This document shows positions 42,993-51,006 of a DNA stretch of 64,000 nt, one piece after another (the first letter of the stretch is position 1; each line of letters starts with the position of its first letter). Where the stretch lies: contig NZ_BMZH01000011.1 in assembly GCF_014652695.1 (NCBI RefSeq), positions 1 through 64,000 of the forward strand, written 5' to 3'. Below the pieces are notes generated by a model, which ran no database searches, was not told the DNA's origin, and saw only the letters and a list, made by a program, of their open reading frames with translations. The stretch is from Algimonas arctica. Lineage in GTDB: Bacteria; Pseudomonadota; Alphaproteobacteria; Caulobacterales; Maricaulaceae. The translations under genes were made by a program, and so were the position numbers.

Positions 42993-43559
42993 ATGAGCAT
43001 CGCCACGCGAAAGCAACAGGCGCGAGACCGCGCGCGGGAGACGCGTGCTAGCCTAACCGCGAACCCCAATGATTTTGTCCGGCATTGGCCCGGCATGGAA
43101 TCGTCGGCTGTGATAGCCGGTTACTGGCCGATCAAGGATGAAGCAGATGTGCGGCCTTTGCTCGAGAAGCTCGCGCAAACCCACACGATTGTCCTACCCG
43201 TGACGCCGCGCGACCGGTTGAAACTCTCGTTTCGGCGCTGGACGCCGGGATGCGCGATGAAGACGGGGCCGTTCGGGACGTCCCATCCTGTCGGTGAGCT
43301 TGGCGATGGACGCGGTCCGGCAGTGCCAGATGTGGTGATGGTGCCGATGTTGGCATTCACCAAACAGGGCGATCGTTTGGGGTATGGCGGGGGGTATTAC
43401 GATGCCACGCTGGCGGCGCTCTTGTCTGAAAATCCGGCGTTGCGAACGGTCGGCGTCGCCTATGCGGGGCAAGGCGTGAAGCTGCTACCAACGGAAGCAA
43501 CCGATGTGCCGCTCGATCATATTTTGACTGAAAAAGGCCTCATCACCACACATGTTTGA
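42993..43559 (+). CDS. 5-formyltetrahydrofolate cyclo-ligase
   Basis: A 188-aa enzyme that converts 5-formyl-THF to 5,10-methenyl-THF with ATP. P-M-L-A-F-T-K-Q-G-D-R-L-G-Y-G-G-G-Y-Y-D, split here as the conserved substrate- and Mg-ATP-binding segment, and the C-terminal D-V-P-L-D form the core motifs. AAGGA precedes the ATG. The ssrS (6S RNA) gene often precedes this gene in other bacteria, but the 19-bp gap here rules that out. Confidence 0.9.
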   Translation: MSIATRKQQARDRARETRASLTANPNDFVRHWPGMESSAVIAGYWPIKDEADVRPLLEKLAQTHTIVLPVTPRDRLKLSFRRWTPGCAMKTGPFGTSHPVGELGDGRGPAVPDVVMVPMLAFTKQGDRLGYGGGYYDATLAALLSENPALRTVGVAYAGQGVKLLPTEATDVPLDHILTEKGLITTHV

Positions 43560-43570
43560 TGGACGTTGTC

Positions 43571-44416
43571 TTAGTCATCATCCCGAATAGACCGGAGCGC
43601 GTCATGGAGGCCGACTTTGGCCGACCCGGGCTTGAGCGGTTTTTGCTGGCTTTCATGCGGGGCCCATCCGGTCATCCAGACGATTTCCCACGACATTGGC
43701 ATCGGCGCCTCAGGCGCGGGCCGGAGGTGTGTCTCAATATCTCGGAGCAGGTGCGGCGCAGGGCGCGTATTCCGGTCACACAGCGCATTGGTCAGGCCGA
43801 GATCGCGTAGATCGCCCGCCAATGTTTCCACTTTGCGGTAATGCACCGTGAACCGGTCGCTATCTGTCACGGGTAAAGCGAGGCCAATATGGCCGAGCAG
43901 TTGCGCCGCCGCTCGAACTTCGATCATCGGATGAATGCGCGGTGTAGGCGACCCGATCCGGTCCGTATCAATCGCGTATAGCGCATGGCGAAGCTCGTTT
44001 AAGCTGCCGCCGCCGATGAGGCTCGCAACGAACAATCCGTCCGTGACCAGCATCGCGTGAACGCCGTGCATCCAACCGCCCACCGCATTGACCGATTGTA
44101 GATGCAGCAAGCTGATGACCAGATCATAATCCTGCTCGCCAGCCCGTTCGTTTGTCTGTGGCGGTGTTTCCAACCAATCAAAGGATGCGATCTTCGTTGC
44201 GTCTGGCAGAACCTTCATAATCAGCTCGCGCCAATCGAACGGTCCGATCAAACAGGCGCGGGCGAAGGGGCGTTTGATGTCGAGTAAGCGCTCGCAGAGA
44301 TCATCAACAACACGCTCAATTAGGAACGGGGTGCTACGGGACTGCCGCTGACGCGCCCGGGCAATCCGCAGGGTTTGTGCTGTTTCATTAAAGAGTGTGA
44401 CTTGCGGGGTTGGCAT
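43571..44416 (-). CDS. Methyltransferase domain protein (BioC/NDUFAF5-like)
   Basis: A 281-aa protein with a SAM-methyltransferase fold resembling the NDUFAF5-like group in alphaproteobacteria. The first strand reads A-R-A-C-L-I-G-P-F, a degenerate form of the usual E-x-G-x-G-x-G loop, so SAM binding is uncertain. Y-D-L-V-I-S-L-L-H-L-Q-S-V is the conserved post-core strand. It diverges from comF by about 20 bp. Its placement next to comF-grx is a common alphaproteobacterial arrangement. Confidence 0.75.
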   Translation of the reverse strand: MPTPQVTLFNETAQTLRIARARQRQSRSTPFLIERVVDDLCERLLDIKRPFARACLIGPFDWRELIMKVLPDATKIASFDWLETPPQTNERAGEQDYDLVISLLHLQSVNAVGGWMHGVHAMLVTDGLFVASLIGGGSLNELRHALYAIDTDRIGSPTPRIHPMIEVRAAAQLLGHIGLALPVTDSDRFTVHYRKVETLAGDLRDLGLTNALCDRNTRPAPHLLRDIETHLRPAPEAPMPMSWEIVWMTGWAPHESQQKPLKPGSAKVGLHDALRSIRDDD

Positions 44417-44436
44417 GGTCAGGCGATAGTCTCGCT

Positions 44437-45159
44437 ATGGCTTGGTTGCAATCACGCTTGGTAGAGATGGGACGTTTGGTCGTGGATACGGTGCTGCCGC
44501 CGACCGATGACACAGATATTTTCGACACGCTGACGTTTTTGGATGATCCTTGTTGTGCATCCTGCGGCTATCCCTTTGATCATCAGATGAGCGGTATCAG
44601 CGCGTTTGACCTGCAGTGTGCGCGCTGCTTGGCGCGCCGTCCGGCCTATGCGACGGCCCGCGCGGCGCTGCAATATGATGCGGCCTCGCGAAAACTGGTG
44701 CTGGCGTTCAAACATGGGGGCCATACGGATCGGCTCCACACGTTCGCGGCACAGATGCACCGCGCCGGACGGACGGCGCTCGCTCATGCGGATTATATCA
44801 TGCCTGTGCCGTTGCACCGGACGCGTCTGATGAAGCGACGGTTCAACCAATCAGCGCTGTTGGCGCGGGCGCTCTCAACCCGCTGTGGTGTTCCGATGGA
44901 CGCGCATTCTCTGTTGCGGGCCAAGCGCACACCGAGCCAAGGCGGCCTCTCAGCCAAGGGGCGATACCGCAATGTGCAGGGCGCATTTATAGTACAAAAC
45001 CCAGAGCAGATCATCGGCAAACGGCTAGTTTTGATTGATGATGTGATGACGACGGGCGCGACGCTCGGCGCTTGTGCGCGGACTCTGAAACGGGCAGGCG
45101 CAGCCCGTGTTGATGCGATCTGTCTTGCCCGCGTTGTAAAGCCGCTTGCGACCCCTTAA
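44437..45159 (+). CDS. comF: ComF family phosphoribosyltransferase-like protein
   Basis: A 240-aa protein. An N-terminal zinc-binding segment (C-C-A-S-C-G ... C-A-R-C) precedes a phosphoribosyltransferase domain with the PRPP loop V-L-I-D-D-V-M-T-T-G-A-T. ComF proteins are involved in DNA uptake in naturally competent bacteria, though many carriers are not competent. I use ATG 44437 because the TTG at 44410 overlaps the divergent gene. grxC follows 36 bases downstream. Confidence 0.88.
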   Translation: MAWLQSRLVEMGRLVVDTVLPPTDDTDIFDTLTFLDDPCCASCGYPFDHQMSGISAFDLQCARCLARRPAYATARAALQYDAASRKLVLAFKHGGHTDRLHTFAAQMHRAGRTALAHADYIMPVPLHRTRLMKRRFNQSALLARALSTRCGVPMDAHSLLRAKRTPSQGGLSAKGRYRNVQGAFIVQNPEQIIGKRLVLIDDVMTTGATLGACARTLKRAGAARVDAICLARVVKPLATP

Positions 45160-45195
45160 ATTCAGGCGGATAATCGATTGAAAAGGAATTAATCC

Positions 45196-45456
45196 ATGGC
45201 TGCTAAAGTCGAAATGTATAGCAAAGTCTTCTGTCCCTTTTGCATCCGCGCCCAAGCGTTGTTGGAACGCAAGGGCGTCAAAGTCATTGTTATTCCGGCC
45301 GCCAATGACAAAGCGAAACGTGCGGAAATGAACCAGCGCTCGAATGGCCGGAATACGTTCCCGCAAGTGTTCATTAATGGCAAACATGTCGGCGGGTCGG
45401 ATGAACTGGCCGCGCTGGAACGCGCCGGCAAACTTGACGCCTTGCTGGCCGGTTAA
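45196..45456 (+). CDS. grxC: Glutaredoxin 3
   Basis: An 86-aa glutathione-dependent thiol oxidoreductase. The active site C13-P-F-C16 and the later Q-V-F-I-N-G-K-H-V-G-G-S-D glutathione-binding loop (T-x-P replaced by F-P) are seen. The active site reads CPFC instead of the E. coli CPYC. It belongs to a compact operon with comF, nit and the DUF1178 gene. Confidence 0.93.
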   Translation: MAAKVEMYSKVFCPFCIRAQALLERKGVKVIVIPAANDKAKRAEMNQRSNGRNTFPQVFINGKHVGGSDELAALERAGKLDALLAG

Positions 45457-45472
45457 GGCGCTCTCGCAAACA

Positions 45473-46264
45473 ATGAAAACCGCTCTGATACAATTGACCT
45501 CCGGGACGGACCCGGAGGAGAATTATAAGACCGTCGCCGCGATGGCGCGTCAGACCGATGCGGACTTTATCCTGACACCTGAAATGACGCCATTGTTGGA
45601 AAAAGACGCTGCGGCACTCAGGACGGCTGTACGACCGGAAGCGGAGACAATTGCGCCGTATCGGGAGTTGGCAAAGCGGCGCGGTATCCACTTTTTACTG
45701 GGCTCAGCCGCAATTTTACGCCGCGATGGTAAGATTGCCAATCGCTCCGTTCTAATCGACTCTGATGGGCAGGTGAGCGCGCGCTACGACAAGATTAACC
45801 TGTTTGAAGCAGCGCTGCCGAACGGCGAAAACTACCGCGAAAGCGATAGCTATGCGGCGGGGGAAACGCCGATGATCGCGAAAGTCGGAGACTTAAGCGT
45901 CGGTCTTTCCATTTGCTATGATCTCCGATTCCCCGCGCTTTATTCGCGTTACGCGGGCGAAGGCGTCGATGTCATGACCGCGCCGTCGGCGTTCACCCGG
46001 GCCACGGGCAAGGCGCATTGGGAAACACTGTTGCGCGCCCGGGCGATTGAAAGCGGGGCTTGGGTTTTGGCGCCGGCGCAAGGCGGGCATCATGCGGATG
46101 GCCGTCGGACGTGGGGCCGCACGATGGCCATTACGCCGTGGGGCGAGGTGGCCGGCGTGCTCGATCATGATGAACCCGGCATTCTGGAGATCACACTTGA
46201 CCGCAAACAGGTGGCCGACGCCCGTGCGCGGATTCCGGCGTGGCGGCAGCGCTCCGGCGGATGA
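45473..46264 (+). CDS. Carbon-nitrogen hydrolase (Nit1/omega-amidase-like)
   Basis: A 263-aa nitrilase-superfamily amidase. The catalytic triad is visible: Glu in T-P-E-M-T, Lys in Y-D-K-I-N-L-F and Cys in S-I-C-Y-D-L-R-F-P. Closest relatives are NIT1-like deaminated-glutathione amidases and omega-amidases. The neighbouring glutaredoxin suits repair of deaminated glutathione, which is inference. ATG 45473 follows grxC by 16 bases, and its TGA overlaps the next start as ATGA. Confidence 0.9.
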   Translation: MKTALIQLTSGTDPEENYKTVAAMARQTDADFILTPEMTPLLEKDAAALRTAVRPEAETIAPYRELAKRRGIHFLLGSAAILRRDGKIANRSVLIDSDGQVSARYDKINLFEAALPNGENYRESDSYAAGETPMIAKVGDLSVGLSICYDLRFPALYSRYAGEGVDVMTAPSAFTRATGKAHWETLLRARAIESGAWVLAPAQGGHHADGRRTWGRTMAITPWGEVAGVLDHDEPGILEITLDRKQVADARARIPAWRQRSGG

Positions 46265-46662
46265 TTAAATATGACCTCAGATGCGAGCATGACCACGGCT
46301 TTGAAGGCTGGTTTGGATCGTCGGTTGATTATGATGATCAGGCGGCAGCGGGATTATTAGTCTGTCCCGAATGCGGGTCACAGCAGATTGAAAAAGCCAT
46401 CATGGCCCCCGCTGTGCGGCGGTCGGATAAAACCGCGGCTATTGCTGCGGCTATTCGTACTGAGATTGCCAATAATTGCGATGATGTCGGCGATAGCTTT
46501 ACCGAAGAAGCTCGCGCGATGTTCTATGGCGACGCGCCTTCACGCGGTATTTATGGTCAGGCGACGCCGCAACAGGCCAAAGACATGGCGGAAGAAGGTA
46601 TCCCCGCGCTGCCCCTGCCGAACATCCTCGACCCGAAACGGGCGAAGGGTAAATTGAATTAA
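46261..46662 (+). CDS. DUF1178 protein
   Basis: A 133-aa protein. The N-terminal M-I-K-Y-D-L-R-C, H-x-F-E-G-W-F and C-P-E-C-G-S define DUF1178, a small putative zinc-binding family. Its gene overlaps nit by four bases (ATGA). The comF-grxC-nit-DUF1178 order recurs in alphaproteobacteria. Function unknown. Confidence 0.85.
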   Translation: MIKYDLRCEHDHGFEGWFGSSVDYDDQAAAGLLVCPECGSQQIEKAIMAPAVRRSDKTAAIAAAIRTEIANNCDDVGDSFTEEARAMFYGDAPSRGIYGQATPQQAKDMAEEGIPALPLPNILDPKRAKGKLN

Positions 46663-46679
46663 GGCGGCGTCTCGGCGCT

Positions 46680-48041
46680 TTACGCCACGACGCAGGTCTT
46701 CACATTGCAAAATGTTAGCAAGCCTTCGCGCGCCAATTCCCGGCCATAGCCGCTGCGCTTAATCCCCCCGAAGGGCAGGCGTGGGTCAGACGCCGTCATG
46801 GCGTTGACGAAGGTTGAGCCTGCCTCGATTTCAGTAAAGGCTTGTTCCATCTCTGCGTCGTCCTGCGTGAAAATCGAAGACCCGAGGCCGAACGTGGAAT
46901 CATTCGCGAGCACAATCGCATCATTCAGACTGTCGACTTTGAACAACATGACGACGGGGCCGAACATTTCCTGGCTGTAGACGTCCATCTCGGACGTGAC
47001 GTTTTCGATAATGCCGGGCTGGAACCAGCTGCCGTCTTTATCGATGGCCTTGCCGCCAACCACGCGCCGCGCGCCTTGTGTGATAGCGGTTTCGACCTGT
47101 GAAGTCAGGTCCTTGACCGCATCGTCATTGACGAGCGGGCCGATGTCCGTGCCCTCTTTCATGGGATCGCCCACTGTGAGCGCCTCAAAGGCGGCCACGA
47201 GCCGATCCCGCACGTCGTCATAAATGTCAGCGTGAATGATGAACCGCTTGGCGGCGATACAACTTTGGCCATTATTTTTCGTGCGGCTATCAACGGCGAC
47301 ATTGATCGCGGCATCCAGATCGGCGCTTGGCATAATGATGAACGCGTCAGACCCGCCAAGCTCTAGCAAGGTCGGTTTAATCTCTTGCCCGCAAATACTG
47401 GCTACCGAGGCGCCAGCGGGTTCGCTGCCCGTTAGGGTCGCGGCGACAATACGAGGATCACGCAAGATTCGCTCGACTTTGCTGCCGCCGATCAACAGGG
47501 TTTGGAAACAGTCGGCCGGAAAGCCCGCGCGGGTGAACAGGGCTTCCAAAGCGAGCGCGCATTGCGGCACGTTGGACGCGTGTTTTAACAGGCCTGTATT
47601 GCCTGCCATGAGCGCCGGAGCGGCAAAACGCACGACCTGCCAGAACGGGTAATTCCACGGCATAACCGCCAGAACAGGGCCAAGCGGCAGCACGCGACGA
47701 AAGCTCTTGGTGCGTTCGGTCTTGACGGGTTCGTCGGCCATAATGTCCGCCGCGTTATCCGCATAATAGCGGCACGCGAGGGCGCATTTCTTGGCTTCGC
47801 CGACGGCCTGATCCAAGGGCTTACCCATCTCCATCGTCATGAGGCCCCCAAAGTGAGCGGCGTCTTCCTCAAGGAGGTCTGCGGCTTTGTGCATCCACGC
47901 TGCGCGCTGTGTGATCGTCGTCTCTTTCAATTGCGCAAATGCTGCGGCTGATTTGGCGATGGCGAGATCGACCTCGGCATCTGTATGCGGCGTGAAGGAT
48001 TTTTCGATTTTACCAGTGGCGGGGTTGGTCGAAGCAATCAT
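46680..48041 (-). CDS. NAD-dependent succinate-semialdehyde dehydrogenase (Sad/YneI type)
   Basis: A 453-aa aldehyde dehydrogenase. The catalytic Cys lies in N-N-G-Q-S-C-I-A-A-K-R, the general base Glu in L-E-L-G-G-S-D, and the T-G-S-E cofactor segment is in place. The length and start (M-I-A-S-T-N-P-A-T-G-K) match E. coli Sad/YneI, which oxidises succinate semialdehyde with NAD+. The start at ATG 48041 is chosen over an open frame to 48110. The substrate is inferred from resemblance. Confidence 0.85.
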   Translation of the reverse strand: MIASTNPATGKIEKSFTPHTDAEVDLAIAKSAAAFAQLKETTITQRAAWMHKAADLLEEDAAHFGGLMTMEMGKPLDQAVGEAKKCALACRYYADNAADIMADEPVKTERTKSFRRVLPLGPVLAVMPWNYPFWQVVRFAAPALMAGNTGLLKHASNVPQCALALEALFTRAGFPADCFQTLLIGGSKVERILRDPRIVAATLTGSEPAGASVASICGQEIKPTLLELGGSDAFIIMPSADLDAAINVAVDSRTKNNGQSCIAAKRFIIHADIYDDVRDRLVAAFEALTVGDPMKEGTDIGPLVNDDAVKDLTSQVETAITQGARRVVGGKAIDKDGSWFQPGIIENVTSEMDVYSQEMFGPVVMLFKVDSLNDAIVLANDSTFGLGSSIFTQDDAEMEQAFTEIEAGSTFVNAMTASDPRLPFGGIKRSGYGRELAREGLLTFCNVKTCVVA

Positions 48042-48154
48042 AGTGAACTCGTATAAAAAATAATGAGGGGGCGGGCTCAGGCCATAAGCCGTGTGTCCGG
48101 ACATGGCCACAAACAGTTTAAGACTGAATGATTCCTACGTTTGAATATTTCCAA

Positions 48155-48793
48155 TTAAGGGGCGCGAAATAACACCGTCCACTCGCCATCTTCTGACCCC
48201 CAAAGGCGGATGCCGTCTAGATCATAGCCCGTTTCGGCCCGCCGCAATCTATTGCCGATGATCTCAGTGCGTGCGCCCATGCGTAATTCGCCCCGCTGTG
48301 TGGGCGAGACAATCACGCAACGGCTTGGGTCAACCTGTCCCGACCAGCCATGGGGCATTTCAACCCAAATCATGTCGCAACCTTCCCCGAGTTCAGGACG
48401 GAGTTGAGCGCGGGTGAGGGCGGATAGCTTGTTGCCCATGGCCTGATACGGGCTCGGCGAAATGATGGAATAGGAGGCCTGGATTACCCGACCATCCGGT
48501 TGGGAGCGCAAGGACAAGACGCGCTGTTGACTGACCTTATCAAACGACGGGCCTTCATTGATTTGGGTGTAAATCCATTGCCCCGCGCCAAGCGGGTCGA
48601 GTTTGACTCGTGTCTCGCGGACGATGTCAGCCGCGATTTTTGCGCTTTTGGCTTGGTAGGTTCCGACCATACGCGTGGCCAGTTGTGCCGCGGGATCTGT
48701 GGGCGCAGTCGGGCTTTCAACCGGCGTTGTTGCGCAGCCGGCAAGAAAAAAGGCCACAATCGCCAAGTTGGAAAGGTTTGCGAAAGATTTCAT
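48155..48793 (-). CDS. CpcT/CpeT-like lipoprotein
   Basis: A 212-aa lipoprotein (lipobox L-A-G-C). The mature domain resembles CpcT/CpeT proteins: Q-W-I-Y-T-Q-I-N-E-G, R-V-L-S-L, a Cys in G-E-G-C-D-M-I-W, R-C-V-I-V, Y-D-L-D-G-I-R-L-W-G and a final F-R-A-P. In cyanobacteria these attach bilins to phycobiliproteins; in non-photosynthetic bacteria the role is unknown and a lipid- or tetrapyrrole-binding barrel is likely. No phycobilin genes are in the window. Confidence 0.7.
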   Translation of the reverse strand: MKSFANLSNLAIVAFFLAGCATTPVESPTAPTDPAAQLATRMVGTYQAKSAKIAADIVRETRVKLDPLGAGQWIYTQINEGPSFDKVSQQRVLSLRSQPDGRVIQASYSIISPSPYQAMGNKLSALTRAQLRPELGEGCDMIWVEMPHGWSGQVDPSRCVIVSPTQRGELRMGARTEIIGNRLRRAETGYDLDGIRLWGSEDGEWTVLFRAP

Positions 48794-48977
48794 AGTTACT
48801 CAACCCCCATACTCGGAACGCCTCGCGTTGACCTCGGAGACATCCGACATCCGCCTTTCCGGGACGGATATATTCTTTGTTACGTTAACGATACTTTTTC
48901 ATCCTCTTTAAACACCCGTGCGCGATAATGTGGTGTCAGGTTGAAAGGATCTGTCGTCTTAGAAAGGAGCTTGTAAG

Positions 48978-49301
48978 ATGGCTTCGCTACACACAATACC
49001 GATAACGCCGACGCCCGCCTCTGTTACACAAGCGCGTGCCGTCCGCACAGATGATCGTCAGATTCCTGTTGAACAGGCTGTCGATATGGCGCCAGAAACG
49101 CGCAAACTGCCGGACGCGCCGATCGATAAGGCTTTGTCCGACATTCGCCCCGTTATTGAACGTTTAGACGGTGCTAAGGACGTCGCTGAAACACTTGAAG
49201 TTGAAGTCCGCGATCAGGATGATCGCGCTATGCAGGCGAATGATGCCTATCAAACGCTGCGCCAACCGGATGAAGAAAAGACATCGGTCGGAACGGCTTA
49301 G
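48978..49301 (+). CDS. Hypothetical protein, 107 aa
   Basis: A small soluble protein preceded by a good Shine-Dalgarno AAGGAG (48963-48968). It starts with a flexible Thr/Pro-rich segment (I-P-I-T-P-T-P) and continues as charged helices (K-A-L-S-D-I-R-P-V-I-E-R-L). No family recognised. It is a single gene between divergent CpcT-like and convergent DUF1905 genes. Confidence 0.55.
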   Translation: MASLHTIPITPTPASVTQARAVRTDDRQIPVEQAVDMAPETRKLPDAPIDKALSDIRPVIERLDGAKDVAETLEVEVRDQDDRAMQANDAYQTLRQPDEEKTSVGTA

Positions 49302-49364
49302 TTCTTCAAACTCGCTTCGCGGCAAGCCAGCGGCGCATATTTTTGCGTCTAAACCACCCATTTT

Positions 49365-49661
49365 TTACATCATAAGTTCTAACGTGATGTCCGCATCCTC
49401 ACCGACACACAGCCCTTGGGCTGTCCGTACGGCTTTTTTGATCGGCAGAACATAACCGCCGGTTTCTTTGCTCGGAAAGACGCTCGTCCGCCATTCGGAG
49501 GATCCAATTTTGACCTTTACCCGCACAGACCCAAACCCTCGTTTGGCTTCAGGCGCAAAGCTCTTGATGGCGGCTGATGGCTCTTCGGGTACGGTAATGA
49601 AATGCCACGTCGCGCCGTCTTTCCACAGCCAGAGCGGCGCGCTGAAGGAAAAATCGATCAT
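49365..49661 (-). CDS. DUF1905 domain protein
   Basis: A 98-aa protein spanning one DUF1905 domain: a beta-barrel-like fold with L-W-L-W-K, W-H-F-I-T-V-P-E-E, G-F-G-S-V-R-V and L-P-I-K-K-A-V-R. Function unknown; the domain often precedes an OmdA-like region, absent here. Confidence 0.82.
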   Translation of the reverse strand: MIDFSFSAPLWLWKDGATWHFITVPEEPSAAIKSFAPEAKRGFGSVRVKVKIGSSEWRTSVFPSKETGGYVLPIKKAVRTAQGLCVGEDADITLELMM

Positions 49662-49678
49662 ATTTTATAGCCCTATAC

Positions 49679-50902
49679 TCAGAGAATCGCGGCTTTTAAA
49701 TCGGCATCCGATCCGGTGAGTTTGGTTTTATCCAGCGTCCGACCTTTTGAGAGCACCATGCGGGCGGTCATAAAGTCACGCGGCGCGTTGACTGCGTCAA
49801 CGGCAAGCAAGCGGTCCCCTTTAAAGTAATAGGCAGCAAAGTTACGCGACCCCTCGGGATCACCGCGTACGACAACATTGTCATAGCCGTCTGAGAGTCC
49901 CGCGATTTGAAGCTTTAGATCGAATTGATCAGACCAGAACCACGGCAGAGCATTATATGGCTTTGGCTTACCCATAATATGCGCGGCAACGACCTTGGCT
50001 TGCTCCGTCGCATTGGGGACGGATTCGAGCCGGACATGTCGCTCGTAAAGCGGATTGTAATGGTGGCTGACATCGCCGATGGCGTAAATATCCGAGTCCG
50101 ATGTTTGGCAAAAACCATTGACCTCAATCCCGTCGCCGATCGCTAGTCCTGAGAATTCGGCCAAGTCTATGTTCGGGATGACCCCAATCCCAATCACAAC
50201 CAGATGCGCCGCAAAGACACGGCCACAGGACGTGTAAACGTTCAGGCCATCATACGCGCGTGTAATCTCGGCGGCCATACAGTCTTCAATGATCTCGACG
50301 CCTTCTTCCGTATGCACACGGCGATAAAAATCGCTCATTTGCGCCGAAGTGACCCGTTGCAAGATACGCGGTTGCGCTTCGAGCAGCGTCACCTCCATGC
50401 CGCGTTTGCGGAGGCTAGCGGCCGTTTCCAGACCGATATAACCGCCGCCGATAATGACAGCGCGCTGTCCCGGTTCAATCCGATCGCGGATCGCATCAAC
50501 GTCTTTCGTGTCGCGTAGATAGAGGACGTGGGGCAGCTCAGCGCCCGGAATGCGCAAGTGGCGCACCCGTGCGCCCGTCGCCAACACTAAATGGGTGTAG
50601 GCAATATGTTCGCCTTGCGTGGTTTGAACGGTCTTGGCCGTTCGATCGATGGCGCCCGCGCGAACACCAAGCCTGAGGTCGATCTGCGCGGCCGCATAAC
50701 TCTCTTCTGGGCGCAAAAGAATGTCCGCTTCATCTCGTTCACCCGACAGGTAATCCTTGGACAAAGGCGGGCGGTGATAGGGCGGAACTGTCTCTTCGCC
50801 TAACAGGGTGATGTGTCCGTCATAGCCGGCTTGCCGCAAACTAACGGCGGCTTGTGCTCCGGCATGGGACGCGCCGATAATGAGGGTGTGGTTTTCGGAC
50901 AT
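49679..50902 (-). CDS. FAD-dependent ferredoxin/rubredoxin reductase
   Basis: A 407-aa flavoprotein with two Rossmann-type folds: I-I-G-A-S-H-A-G-A-Q near the N-terminus (FAD) and I-I-G-G-G-Y-I-G-L-E (NADH), then Y-A-I-G-D-V and a reductase C-terminal domain. It resembles putidaredoxin and rubredoxin reductases of monooxygenase systems. It could serve the Rieske oxygenase at 2705, but is 46 kb away and no [2Fe-2S] ferredoxin gene is adjacent. Confidence 0.88.
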   Translation of the reverse strand: MSENHTLIIGASHAGAQAAVSLRQAGYDGHITLLGEETVPPYHRPPLSKDYLSGERDEADILLRPEESYAAAQIDLRLGVRAGAIDRTAKTVQTTQGEHIAYTHLVLATGARVRHLRIPGAELPHVLYLRDTKDVDAIRDRIEPGQRAVIIGGGYIGLETAASLRKRGMEVTLLEAQPRILQRVTSAQMSDFYRRVHTEEGVEIIEDCMAAEITRAYDGLNVYTSCGRVFAAHLVVIGIGVIPNIDLAEFSGLAIGDGIEVNGFCQTSDSDIYAIGDVSHHYNPLYERHVRLESVPNATEQAKVVAAHIMGKPKPYNALPWFWSDQFDLKLQIAGLSDGYDNVVVRGDPEGSRNFAAYYFKGDRLLAVDAVNAPRDFMTARMVLSKGRTLDKTKLTGSDADLKAAIL

Positions 50903-51006
50903 ATCCCGACTGTAGCAGGCGTTTGAGATGCAATCAAAGCACGACTGAGCTTGCCGAGGCTCTCTCTATGCGCGACACGCACGAACATTCAAATTATAGA
51001 GGTCTT

